Below the pieces are notes generated by a model. The model did no database searches. It was given only the letters and a program-made list of their open reading frames with translations, and was not told the origin of the DNA. 64,000 nt of DNA from an uncultured Duncaniella sp. (lineage in GTDB: Bacteria > Bacteroidota > Bacteroidia > Bacteroidales > Muribaculaceae): the NCBI RefSeq assembly GCF_910578445.1, contig NZ_CAJTQC010000011.1, positions 18,399-82,398 of the forward strand. Direction: 5' to 3'. The translations under genes and the position numbers were made by a program. Below, one piece after another: positions 9,349 to 16,849 of this stretch; the stretch's first letter is position 1; every line of letters starts with the position of its first letter.

Positions 9349-12300
9349 ATGAACAATAAATTCCTGTCTGTTACTTTGGCCGGAGTCATGGCATTCGGCT
9401 TGCAGGCGCGAGAATTTCCGCTCGCAGTGAAAGATGGCAAGGTCAGCTACATAGCCGACGAGCTTGGCAACCGTGTGCTTGACTTCTCGACATGCGGTTA
9501 TCAGAACTCATCGCGGCCAATCCCCAATGTCAGCACAGTGGTGTTCGTCCCATGGAAAGCAGGCGACAACACAGACCGCATACAGCGTGCCATTGACTAT
9601 GCGGCGTCACTTCCGGTTGGCAAAGACGGCTTCCGTGGAGCAGTGCTGCTCGACAAAGGTGAATTTGAAATCAGCGAGAGCCTCCGCATCAGCGCTTCCG
9701 GAATTGTGCTTCGCGGCAGCGGTGAGACGGCGACTACAATCAAAAAAAACGGAGTCGACCGCGGCGCTCTGCTCTACATCGAAGGTGTCTACAATCCGGT
9801 CGTGACCGACACTCTGCGTCTTGACGCCTCCTACATTCCGGTCAATTCCACTACCCTCCCGGTAAAATCTATCGGAAAACTGAAAGACGGCGACCGTGTT
9901 TTTGTCACACGCACTTCCACAGCCGAATGGATTCAGTCGGTCGGTTGCCACATTTTCGGTGGTGCAATCAGCGCTCTTGGATGGAAACCCGGCGACCTTG
10001 ACATGAACTGGGACAGAAGCATAAGCTCCACCGCCCCCGGACAACTGACCATCGACGCGCCTCTGACCGTGGCCCTTGACAGCAAATGGGGCGAGACACT
10101 TGTCATGCCCTACACGTGGACAGGACGTATCTCTGACATAGGCATCGAAAACCTCTCGATGATTTCGTCTTTTGACTCACGATATGCCAAGGACGAAGAC
10201 CACTGCTGGGACGGCATCTCGATTGCCAATGCCGAAAACTGCTGGGTGCGTCAGATTGATTTCAAATATTTTGCCGGCAGCGCTGTCATCGTTCAGGGCT
10301 CAGCCTCTAAAGTGACAGTTGAAGACTGTATAGCAACAGAGCCTGTGTCGGAAATCGGAGGCATGCGCCGCTCGACATTCCTCACACTCGGTCAGCAGAC
10401 GCTCTTTCAGCGCTGTCTGTCGCGTCACGGCATCCACGATTTTGCCGCCGGTTTCCTTGCCCCCGGCCCGAACGCATTTGTTCAATGCGAGGCCGAAGAG
10501 GCTCTTGGCTTCAGCGGCGCAATTGATGCATGGGCTCCCGGACTCCTTTTCGATATCGTAAACATCGACGGCAACAACCTTACATACAAAAATCTCGGAC
10601 AAGATAAGAACGGCGCAGGATGGAACACCGCCAATTCTGTCTTCTGGCAGTGCACGGCCGCTGAAATCGAAAATTATTCACCCGCGCCTGATGCAATCAA
10701 CGTCGCTTTCGGATGCTGGGCTCAATTTTCAGGTGACGGTGAGTGGGCACAGTCCAACAACCACGTGCAGCCCCGAAGCCTGTTCTACTCACAGCTGTCC
10801 GACCGTCTCGGACATGATGCCGACTCGACTCAGTCACGCATCCTGCCGATGGCAACCAACGCCACCAGCAGCCCGACTGTCGAAGCAGCCATGAAGCTCG
10901 CAAAAGAGGCCTATATCCCACGTCTCACACTCGAGAAATGGATTGAAGACGCTCCGTTTACAGCCTCAACCTCTCCGGAAGGAGTCAAGAGCATCGATGA
11001 CATAAAATTCAAGCAGGCTCCGGTTGCCAAGACCGACAGCCACAGCTACGGCATTGTCAACGGACGCATGGTCATCGACGGTTCGGTCATGACAGGCGGA
11101 AGACATGAAGTGCCTTGGTGGAACGGCAAAATAAAATACAGTTATCTTCCTAAAGCCAAACCCCATGTGACACGCTTCGTGCCCGGACGCGAAGGCTTCG
11201 GTCTCACTGACCGCATCGACTCTACGCTCACCTACATGGTCGAGAACAATATCACCGTCCTTGATCATAACTATGGTCTCTGGTATGAACGACGCCGTGA
11301 CGACCACGAACGAATCCGCCGTCGCGACGGCGACGTTTGGGCGCCTTTCTATGAACAGCCGTTTGCCCGCAGCGGTGAAGGGACTGCTTGGGACGGACTG
11401 AGCAAATATGACCTCACACGTCCGAACGCATGGTACTGGAACAGACTCAATCAATTCGCTGAAAAGGGTGCAGACCTCGGCAAGCTTCTTTTCAACGAAC
11501 ACTATTTTCAGCACAACATCCTTGAAGCCGGCGCTCATTGGGTCGATTCGCCGTGGCGTTCCGCAAACAACATAAACTCTACGGATTTCCCCGAGCCTGT
11601 CCCGTTTGCCGGTGACAAACGCATCTTCGTAGCCGACATGTTCTATGATGTGAACCATCCTGTGCGTCGCGACCTCCATCGCAATTTCATCCGCATGAAC
11701 CTTGATAATTTCGCCGACAATCCAAATGTGGTCCACCTTATCAGTGCCGAATTCACCGGACCTCAGCATTTTGTCGAATTCTGGCTTGATACGATTGACG
11801 AATGGGAAAAAGAGACCGGAAAGAAAGCCAACGTGGCTCTCAGCACTACGAAAGATGTGCAGGATGCAATTCTTGCCAATCCCAAATACCGTGACATCGT
11901 CGACATTATCGACATCCGCTACTGGCACTATAAAACCGATGGCCTCTACGCTCCCGAAGGAGGTAAGAATCTTGCCCCACGCCAGCACGCACGCAAGATG
12001 AAGGTCGGAAAGGTGACATTCAAGGAAGCATATAAGGCAGTGAGCGAATACCGTGGCAAATATCCCGACAAAGCCGTCACATATTATGCGCAGAACTATC
12101 CCGACATGGCTTGGGCCGTATTTATGGCCGGAGGCTCTCTCGCAGGAATTCCCGTAAAGGACACTGAATTCCTTAAGGATGCAGCAGGAATGGAAATTAT
12201 CGAATCGGCAAGCGACAATTTCAAACTCCTCGGCAATCAAGACGGCTGCATAATCTATTCGCAGGGCGCAAACAATGTGCCACTCAATCTCGCCCCCGGG

Positions 12301-12432
12301 AAATATCGCGTCACATCATTCAATCCCAAGACCGGAGAAAAGACTATCGTCAACAAGAGCCTGAAACTCAAAGCGCCCTACACATTTGATACAGCAGACT
12401 CAAATTCGGTCTATTGGTTCAAGAAAATTTAA
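9349..12432 (+). CDS. Large secreted beta-helix protein with C-terminal DUF6298-like domain
   Basis: A 1027-residue exported protein of the pectin locus (signal peptide about 1-20, ending GLQA). The first half (about 50-500) looks like a pectate-lyase-superfamily beta-helix: WKAGDNTDRIQRAIDYAAS, VLLDKGEFEISESLRI and GIVLRGSGETATTIKKNG are typical entry strands. The second half (about 590-940) is different. It has PHVTRFVPGREGFGLTDRID, VENNITVLDHNYGLWYERRR, LGKLLFNEHYFQHN and VVHLISAEFTGPQHFVEFW, a layout like the TIM-barrel glycoside hydrolases found near pectin genes. I relate it to DUF6298 with limited certainty. A short beta-sandwich tail ends the protein. The substrate is unknown; a pectic side chain is an inference from position. 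Confidence 0.68.
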   Translation: MNNKFLSVTLAGVMAFGLQAREFPLAVKDGKVSYIADELGNRVLDFSTCGYQNSSRPIPNVSTVVFVPWKAGDNTDRIQRAIDYAASLPVGKDGFRGAVLLDKGEFEISESLRISASGIVLRGSGETATTIKKNGVDRGALLYIEGVYNPVVTDTLRLDASYIPVNSTTLPVKSIGKLKDGDRVFVTRTSTAEWIQSVGCHIFGGAISALGWKPGDLDMNWDRSISSTAPGQLTIDAPLTVALDSKWGETLVMPYTWTGRISDIGIENLSMISSFDSRYAKDEDHCWDGISIANAENCWVRQIDFKYFAGSAVIVQGSASKVTVEDCIATEPVSEIGGMRRSTFLTLGQQTLFQRCLSRHGIHDFAAGFLAPGPNAFVQCEAEEALGFSGAIDAWAPGLLFDIVNIDGNNLTYKNLGQDKNGAGWNTANSVFWQCTAAEIENYSPAPDAINVAFGCWAQFSGDGEWAQSNNHVQPRSLFYSQLSDRLGHDADSTQSRILPMATNATSSPTVEAAMKLAKEAYIPRLTLEKWIEDAPFTASTSPEGVKSIDDIKFKQAPVAKTDSHSYGIVNGRMVIDGSVMTGGRHEVPWWNGKIKYSYLPKAKPHVTRFVPGREGFGLTDRIDSTLTYMVENNITVLDHNYGLWYERRRDDHERIRRRDGDVWAPFYEQPFARSGEGTAWDGLSKYDLTRPNAWYWNRLNQFAEKGADLGKLLFNEHYFQHNILEAGAHWVDSPWRSANNINSTDFPEPVPFAGDKRIFVADMFYDVNHPVRRDLHRNFIRMNLDNFADNPNVVHLISAEFTGPQHFVEFWLDTIDEWEKETGKKANVALSTTKDVQDAILANPKYRDIVDIIDIRYWHYKTDGLYAPEGGKNLAPRQHARKMKVGKVTFKEAYKAVSEYRGKYPDKAVTYYAQNYPDMAWAVFMAGGSLAGIPVKDTEFLKDAAGMEIIESASDNFKLLGNQDGCIIYSQGANNVPLNLAPGKYRVTSFNPKTGEKTIVNKSLKLKAPYTFDTADSNSVYWFKKI

Positions 12433-12490
12433 AAGCCTCCACGACAAAGCGAACAGACTTCACCGCCAATCTACAAAGTCGGAAACAATG

Positions 12491-12551
12491 AAGTCACCAT
12501 AAAATGACAACGCCACGAAAGATTCGTGGCGTTGTCATTTTATGGTGACTT
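12491..12551. terminator. 29-bp perfect palindrome between convergent genes (bidirectional terminator)
   Basis: Bases 12491-12519 are an exact inverted copy of 12523-12551, with a 3-base AGA loop. It lies between the ends of the 1027-residue protein gene (plus) and the DUF1593 gene (minus). AT-rich tracts inside the stem (AAAATGACAA / TTGTCATTTT) could serve as U tracts if only the GC-rich core folds first, so it probably terminates both transcripts. Confidence 0.85.
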
Positions 12552-12592
12552 GGTTTAGACACAAGAGAGAAATACGACTGTATCCGTCGAGG

Positions 12593-13879
12593 CTAATCCT
12601 TCAGCCAGTTCCAACGCTCAGCCCAGTCCGAGAGAACATCCTCGCGCCATTTTTCCGTAGTGGCAGCCCCCTGCCATTTGTCACGGAAACAAGCATTGTC
12701 AGAGACATCCGACCACCAGTTTCCACCAAGTTCATAACTATCCTTCAGTTTGTCGCCGGGCCATTGCGGAGAAACGACTATGCTACCGCGCAAACCATCC
12801 ATCGCGGGAATCAGAGGTGCTGAGAGACGGTAGTCAAGAGTGCCGGGCGCTTTGGGGACATATCTTACAGCATATTCCCATCCGCCGAGGTAGACACCGT
12901 CCCAGCTCTGACCGTCGATTGTCATCTTAAAAGCGACACCGCCTATAGGCACAACACCTGCTATTCCCTTAAAGCGGAATTCTGCAACCGAATAGACAGG
13001 CACAGTGTCGCGGACAGTTGTCATATACTTGAAAACAGTGCGCGGACTGTGAGTGATACGTTCGAACCGGCCACCCCACGACTCAGCATCAGGACTCGAG
13101 GGATCACCGTTCATCATATAAAGGAGCGATGGTGTGTCGCCCATCTTTACATTTCCGTCGTAATATGATTTGAAATCAGCCCCAAGCGCACCTGCTCCGC
13201 TGATGGTCTGGTCATAGTAACGCTTGTTGAAACGGTCGTCGCGCTTGGCGTCGCTTATAAATCCACGATATGACGCATTGTTTTCAATCATCCACAAATC
13301 GGGAAAATTCTCAGCGATATAGCAGTATGCGTTAGCGCCCCACTTCTTGTTCGGGCCTCCGATCCAGTAGACCCGGATTTTAGACTTGATATCGGGAGCA
13401 TCGTGGAGAGCCTGCGCCACATCTTCGAGCGCACCCCATACGAGTATGTAAAGCGGACGTGAATCCTGACGCCGTGCCGCCTCGACGATAGCCTTCGAGC
13501 CTTCGGTCGGAGTGCTGAATCCACAGTAAGGAGCCATGCCTTCCGCACCCTGACGGCAGAGCGAACGCAAGGAATCAGGACTGAGCAACATCGGCGCACG
13601 GGATGAAAGGCGCGGATAGTCCTTCTCATAGACATCAATCATCCTTAGGATTTCCGATTTCGAACCGTCGCCGAACGATGGAGTCGAGACAAGCGCCTCG
13701 ATGTCAAAAAGATCGTTATACATCAGAAGATGAGCCATCGACTGGTTGTCGTCGGCATCCGTACCGCCTATGTCAGTACTTACAAGGATGCGGTGGCGCT
13801 CAGTAGCGACAGCCGCCGAATATGACACAAGCGGCATGAAAATGGAGAGAACCAGACTGGTGATTGATTTGCGATTCAT
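12593..13879 (-). CDS. Secreted DUF1593 (nucleoside hydrolase-like) protein
   Basis: A 428-residue protein with a signal peptide (about 1-23). The core RILVSTDIGGTDADDNQSM carries the Asp-rich cluster (TDIGGTDADD) of the nucleoside-hydrolase fold used for calcium binding. It is followed by DIEALVSTPSFGDGSKSEILRM and LYILVWGALEDVAQAL, as in DUF1593 proteins. The C-terminal about 120 residues form a separate Trp-rich beta domain (SWDGVYLGGWEYAVRYV, SPQWPGDKL), like the C-terminal beta module common in this family. Related proteins are often annotated as cellulose-binding, but binding to cellulose is not shown here. It is convergent with the pectin genes and may hydrolyse a glycoside or nucleoside in the periplasm; the substrate is unknown. 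Confidence 0.82.
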   Translation of the reverse strand: MNRKSITSLVLSIFMPLVSYSAAVATERHRILVSTDIGGTDADDNQSMAHLLMYNDLFDIEALVSTPSFGDGSKSEILRMIDVYEKDYPRLSSRAPMLLSPDSLRSLCRQGAEGMAPYCGFSTPTEGSKAIVEAARRQDSRPLYILVWGALEDVAQALHDAPDIKSKIRVYWIGGPNKKWGANAYCYIAENFPDLWMIENNASYRGFISDAKRDDRFNKRYYDQTISGAGALGADFKSYYDGNVKMGDTPSLLYMMNGDPSSPDAESWGGRFERITHSPRTVFKYMTTVRDTVPVYSVAEFRFKGIAGVVPIGGVAFKMTIDGQSWDGVYLGGWEYAVRYVPKAPGTLDYRLSAPLIPAMDGLRGSIVVSPQWPGDKLKDSYELGGNWWSDVSDNACFRDKWQGAATTEKWREDVLSDWAERWNWLKD

Positions 13880-13987
13880 TTCGTTGTTATATTGCGTTTA
13901 GTTTTATATGGCATTGAAATCAAACGATAATTACACATTGACAGTCATAAAGTTCCAATGCGGAATACTGTATTAATGTGATGTGTA

Positions 13988-14016
13988 CAAAATTACGAAA
14001 AAATCATTGTATTCAA
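13988..14016 (-). promoter_or_regulatory. Predicted promoter of the DUF1593 gene
   Basis: On the minus strand TAATTTTG (13988-13995) matches the Bacteroidetes -7 consensus TAnnTTTG, with TTG (14014-14016) 18 bases upstream as the -33 element. It would give a leader of about 100 bases. Confidence 0.5.
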
Positions 14017-14198
14017 AAACTGCAAAGCTCATTACACCATCACCTTCGAACCACGACCATACCATTAGTCTCTAATTTCTTCATCTAAAGCCAACAGCAA
14101 ATACAAAATAACACTAATTAACTTTTGTGTGCAGTATCTTCGCCCCTCTGGTTATTTATTTTGCAAAACAATTCATAACACCTTAATCACCTAATAAT

Positions 14199-14276
14199 AT
14201 GTCATTCATCATTGTTATTCTTTGCGCATTAGCTTGGCTCGGACAAGCTCTTAAAGACGGCGCAAACATCAACTGA
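14199..14276 (+). CDS. 25-residue putative membrane peptide
   Basis: ATG at 14199 opens a 25-codon frame ending in TGA. The product begins with a hydrophobic stretch (SFIIVILCALAWLG) followed by a short polar tail (KDGANIN), which is the shape of a single-pass membrane peptide. It sits alone in a 548-bp gap between two minus-strand genes. An imperfect -7 box (TATCTTCG, 14135-14142) lies about 57 bases upstream. I do not recognise it. It could be chance, and only conservation would show otherwise. Confidence 0.35.
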   Translation: MSFIIVILCALAWLGQALKDGANIN

Positions 14277-14427
14277 CTGATAACTTAAACAATTCAGTTT
14301 ATGATTGGTATCAATACCAGCCGCTATGCCTACTTATCGAACTGCAGTTATGCAGTTATTAATCTCTGCGATTTGTTTCACCCGTAGTGAGAAACAGGAG
14401 AAACATTTTGACCCCAAACAGACTGAA

Positions 14428-15873
14428 TTATTGTTTGATATAATTTATTTCCCAATGACCACCTTTCTTTGAACCGACGTAGCGTACAATGTTGGAGAGT
14501 GCGGCGAGTTCGCGCTCGATTGTTTTTGTGGCAACGCCTATTGCAGTGGCTATCTCTGCTCTTGTGGTTTGCGGATTCTCGCTGATGATGGCAATGATTC
14601 GCTGTTGTCGCTCAGTTAAGTTTTTAGCGACATTTTTAGCGACATTTTTAGCGACATTTTTAGCGACATCAGACTTTTCCGCTTCACGGGTCTGTAAGTC
14701 AAAGATTACTTTGACGGAATTGATTGTTGTCTCAATTCGCATTGGGCGACCAGTTACTTCTTGCCACCTTTTTAGTTTACGAAGTCCGTAGCCAAGATTC
14801 TCTGACAGGTGTGCAAGACGGAACAGTTTTGCGATTACCGGATTGCGAGGCTGTGATTCAAACGAGCTTTCCATTACCTCCAATGGCATTGGCATACCAC
14901 CGGGATTAAGAAACTCAATGCGATCATCAAATACATGGATGCAACTGCGTCGAGGGCTGAAATGGTCGGCGTGCGCCATCTGATTTGCCATTGCCTCGCG
15001 CAATATGTAGTATTCGGAGAAATCCTCAACCGATTGTCCCCGCTCGTTGATGCCAACCATTGGAGTGTTGACAAGAGTGCGGAGGCGACGAAGAATAACG
15101 CGGCTTGCTTCCCAAAGATTCTGTTGTTCCGGGATGCGATAAGAATAATTGTTCGTCACTGCCTCCATGCCAGTACCGGGTATTTCGACGTAATCGGCAC
15201 AAAACGTCGGCACAAAATTGAAGATATAAGGGCTTTTACCGAGCATTATCAGTCCGCCGTAGGTTAGTTGGCCGGAATGGTCTGTAATTCCGACACCTTT
15301 ACAAAATTCCTCATCACTCACGCTGTCAAGATGTGAGACCAATCCCCAATGACGCACTTCCGCTCGAAAATCGATTAATGCATCACGGTTGAGCATATCA
15401 ATACTGGTGTCAGGAATGGATTTCTGCGACTGAATTCCAAATGACTGATCACGAATCATTGACATTATTTCCTGCTGGGTGGCACGTTGGTCGCCGCTTC
15501 CCATGCGGATAAATGTGTTCTCAAGAGAACCGAAATAAACAGGCTTGACTTCTGATGACGGAAGATAGAACGCGATGACATTCTTGCCCTCTATCTCGTA
15601 GCGATGGAGCGTGGCAAAGAGAGGGACATTGAATTTCTTGGAACGGAGAGTGCCAAAAAAGTCTTGTTCCAGTTTTTCGATATTATCGACACCTACAATC
15701 TCAAACAAACGACCGGATTCCTTCACGCCAAGCACAATCCAACCACCAGAGCAATTTGAGAAAGCACTGACGGTCTCCCAAATGTTCTTCGGCAAGTCAG
15801 ACTTCGCGGCCTTGACCTCGAAATCGTCCCATTCTATGTCGCGTAGCCGTGCTACAAGTTCTTCTTTTGTCAT
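14428..15873 (-). CDS. AlbA_2/Schlafen-type putative transcriptional regulator with ATPase-like domain
   Basis: A 481-residue cytoplasmic protein. The N-terminus (about 10-130; FEVKAAKSDLPKNIWETVSA, FSNCSGGWIVLGVKE) is the AlbA_2 (Schlafen) domain. The middle (about 270-370; YYILREAMANQMAHADH, RIEFLNPGGMP, NPVIAKLFRL, ENLGYGLRKL) is the HATPase_c_4 domain usually found with it. The C-terminus (about 418-475) is a winged helix with TRAEIATAIGVATKTIERELAAL. The two are joined by a linker made of four VAKN units from a 12-bp DNA repeat. Proteins of this type are found in accessory regions and are often annotated as transcriptional regulators or helix-turn-helix proteins; the target is unknown. 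Its neighbours, a tRNA and an integrase scar, suggest it arrived by transfer. Confidence 0.85.
   Translation of the reverse strand: MTKEELVARLRDIEWDDFEVKAAKSDLPKNIWETVSAFSNCSGGWIVLGVKESGRLFEIVGVDNIEKLEQDFFGTLRSKKFNVPLFATLHRYEIEGKNVIAFYLPSSEVKPVYFGSLENTFIRMGSGDQRATQQEIMSMIRDQSFGIQSQKSIPDTSIDMLNRDALIDFRAEVRHWGLVSHLDSVSDEEFCKGVGITDHSGQLTYGGLIMLGKSPYIFNFVPTFCADYVEIPGTGMEAVTNNYSYRIPEQQNLWEASRVILRRLRTLVNTPMVGINERGQSVEDFSEYYILREAMANQMAHADHFSPRRSCIHVFDDRIEFLNPGGMPMPLEVMESSFESQPRNPVIAKLFRLAHLSENLGYGLRKLKRWQEVTGRPMRIETTINSVKVIFDLQTREAEKSDVAKNVAKNVAKNVAKNLTERQQRIIAIISENPQTTRAEIATAIGVATKTIERELAALSNIVRYVGSKKGGHWEINYIKQ
14621..14670 (-). repeat. 12-bp tandem repeat encoding VAKN x4
   Basis: Four copies of the plus-strand unit AGCGACATTTTT start at 14626, 14638, 14650 and 14662 (the last partial). 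Because 12 bp equals four codons, copy-number change would keep the frame and alter only the linker length between the ATPase-like and winged-helix domains. Confidence 0.95.
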
Positions 15874-15881
15874 TCTAAAAG

Positions 15882-15912
15882 CAAATTTAGATATAAAAGC
15901 TGACTATTACAA
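15882..15912 (-). promoter_or_regulatory. Predicted promoter of the AlbA_2 regulator, nearly leaderless
   Basis: On the minus strand TAAATTTG (15882-15889) is a full -7 box and TTG (15910-15912) lies 20 bases upstream. The ATG at 15873 is only 8 bases beyond the -7 box, so the transcript should start within a few bases of the start codon. Confidence 0.65.
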
Positions 15913-15988
15913 TAGCCCCCAGACTTTTAGGATAGATTAGAAATAGTTTTTCGCGCACGTAGAGGAGAGATTATATCTATATTCTTAT

Positions 15989-16213
15989 TTAGGTATATGT
16001 CCCCGAAAGTGTCCCATAAGCGGTGGAAAACTTGACGCAGAGAAAACTAGTTCTCCCTCCTGTTTTGACATTTGAGCGGTGTACAAAAAGGAGAATTATG
16101 CATAAGTCATCATCTTGCTTGAAAACATCACTTTTCTTGATTTTGACAAAATCGCTATAAGCTAATCCTATATAACACGGCGTAAATTTAATTAATAGAT
16201 ACAAGCAAGCCAT
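15989..16213 (-). pseudogene. Tyrosine recombinase (integrase) remnant
   Basis: A 74-codon open frame whose middle reads FTPCYIGLAYSDFVKIKKSDV. This resembles the catalytic-core entry of Bacteroidetes phage/transposon integrases (family pattern C-Y/F-T-G-L-x-Y-x-D-x-x-x-L, with Arg missing here), followed by VKTGGRTSF, like the KT-G segment of the beta-hairpin. The N-terminal SAM-like domain and the C-terminal H-x-x-R and Tyr motifs are absent, so it cannot be functional. It lies at the 3' side of tRNA-Arg, the usual integration position. The ATG at 16213 overlaps the tRNA terminator and is probably not a true start. It could still be a chance similarity. Confidence 0.55.
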
Positions 16214-16250
16214 TGAAAATGAATTATAAAATCTTCATTCTCAATGGCTT
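16207..16250 (-). terminator. Terminator hairpin downstream of tRNA-Arg
   Basis: A 17-bp inverted repeat (16207-16223 with 16234-16250) has one mismatch on the plus strand, which becomes G-U on the minus-strand RNA. It lies 9 bases beyond the tRNA 3' end. Confidence 0.7.
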
Positions 16251-16259
16251 ATCTACTTG

Positions 16260-16333
16260 TGATCCGGATGCGACTCGAACGCATGACCGTCTGCTTAGAA
16301 GGCAGATGCTCTATCCAGCTGAGCTACCGGACC
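16260..16333 (-). tRNA. tRNA-Arg (anticodon UCU)
   Basis: The minus strand folds as a cloverleaf of 74 bases. The acceptor arm is GGTCCGG with CCGGATC (one G-U), the D arm GCTC...GAGC, the anticodon stem TCTGC/GCAGA with loop CTTCTAA (anticodon TCT), and the T arm ATGCG-TTCGAGT-CGCAT. The discriminator base is A, and CCA is not encoded (the next bases are CAA). TCT reads AGA codons, so the tRNA carries Arg. An integrase remnant lies immediately 3' of it. Confidence 0.96.
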
Positions 16334-16849
16334 AACATTTTTTGGAAATATGAGTGAATAATCTCTATTTTCCCACCGAAAAGCGCGACAATATGACCGT
16401 TGTTGGCTTTTCTGTGTGCAAAGGTAAGGATTTTTATCGAGTTTTCCAAGACTATATTTTACATTGATATGGTCATACGGCTAAATTTATCTTATCTTCC
16501 GCTATTTAATGACATTAAATTTCCTTACTGCAAGATTAAATCATACGCGAACGAGTTGCTCACAATGCCGAAGAGATTGAACCGGTTCATACATCAAATA
16601 CTTCATTCACAATCTATGTGTGACCACAGATTGTAGGATAAAATATCGTTTCAATCAGATTTACACAACAAAATAGACCTCGGTTCAAAAAATTAGTGCT
16701 ACCTTTGCACCCTCATTACGAAAGGGCGAATCATTTTGAAACATATCAAAATGACGACTCGTCCCTTCCTAACCTCCGCCCCTCATCACTGCGATAACTA
16801 AAATAGGTTCGTGCTTTTACGAAAGTCTGATAAAATCTGATTTAAAATT
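16334..16849. other. 516-bp intergenic region upstream of the DMT transporter gene
   Basis: It contains the upstream region of tRNA-Arg (minus), an imperfect hairpin at 16609-16634, a -7 promoter box at 16700-16707 and a leader hairpin at 16721-16767. A 78-codon open frame at 16400-16636 shows no protein-like composition and is not counted as a gene. Confidence 0.6.
16700..16767 (+). promoter_or_regulatory. Promoter -7 box and leader hairpin before the DMT gene
   Basis: TACCTTTG (16700-16707) matches the -7 consensus; no clear -33 element is seen. Shortly downstream, 16731-16739 (TCATTTTGA) pairs perfectly with 16746-16754, and the flanking AAAGGGCGA and TCGTCCCTT extend the stem across a bulge. 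This gives a hairpin in the roughly 140-base 5' leader. Its role is unknown. Confidence 0.5.

Larger units (their letters stand above)
13880..14427. other. 548-bp intergenic region with one short ORF and an upstream promoter
   Basis: This AT-rich stretch holds the leader of the minus-strand DUF1593 gene, the 25-codon ORF at 14199-14276, and a small inverted repeat near 14340-14357 (AACTGCA / TGCAGTT). I see no further coding signal. Confidence 0.6.

Noticed and set aside
10966..12240. A 424-codon open frame on the minus strand inside the 1027-residue protein gene.
   Set aside because: It is antisense to a protein with clear domain features, has no signal of its own (promoter, ribosome site or recognisable domain), and such long antisense frames arise from the codon bias of GC-rich third positions.
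14621..14670. A CRISPR-like repeat array.
   Set aside because: Units are 12 bp without spacers and lie inside a coding frame; it is a tandem codon repeat.
16400..16636. A 78-codon plus-strand frame between tRNA-Arg and the DMT gene.
   Set aside because: The translation is compositionally mixed without a recognisable fold, and no ribosome site or promoter supports it; the region is AT-rich and ends in a hairpin.
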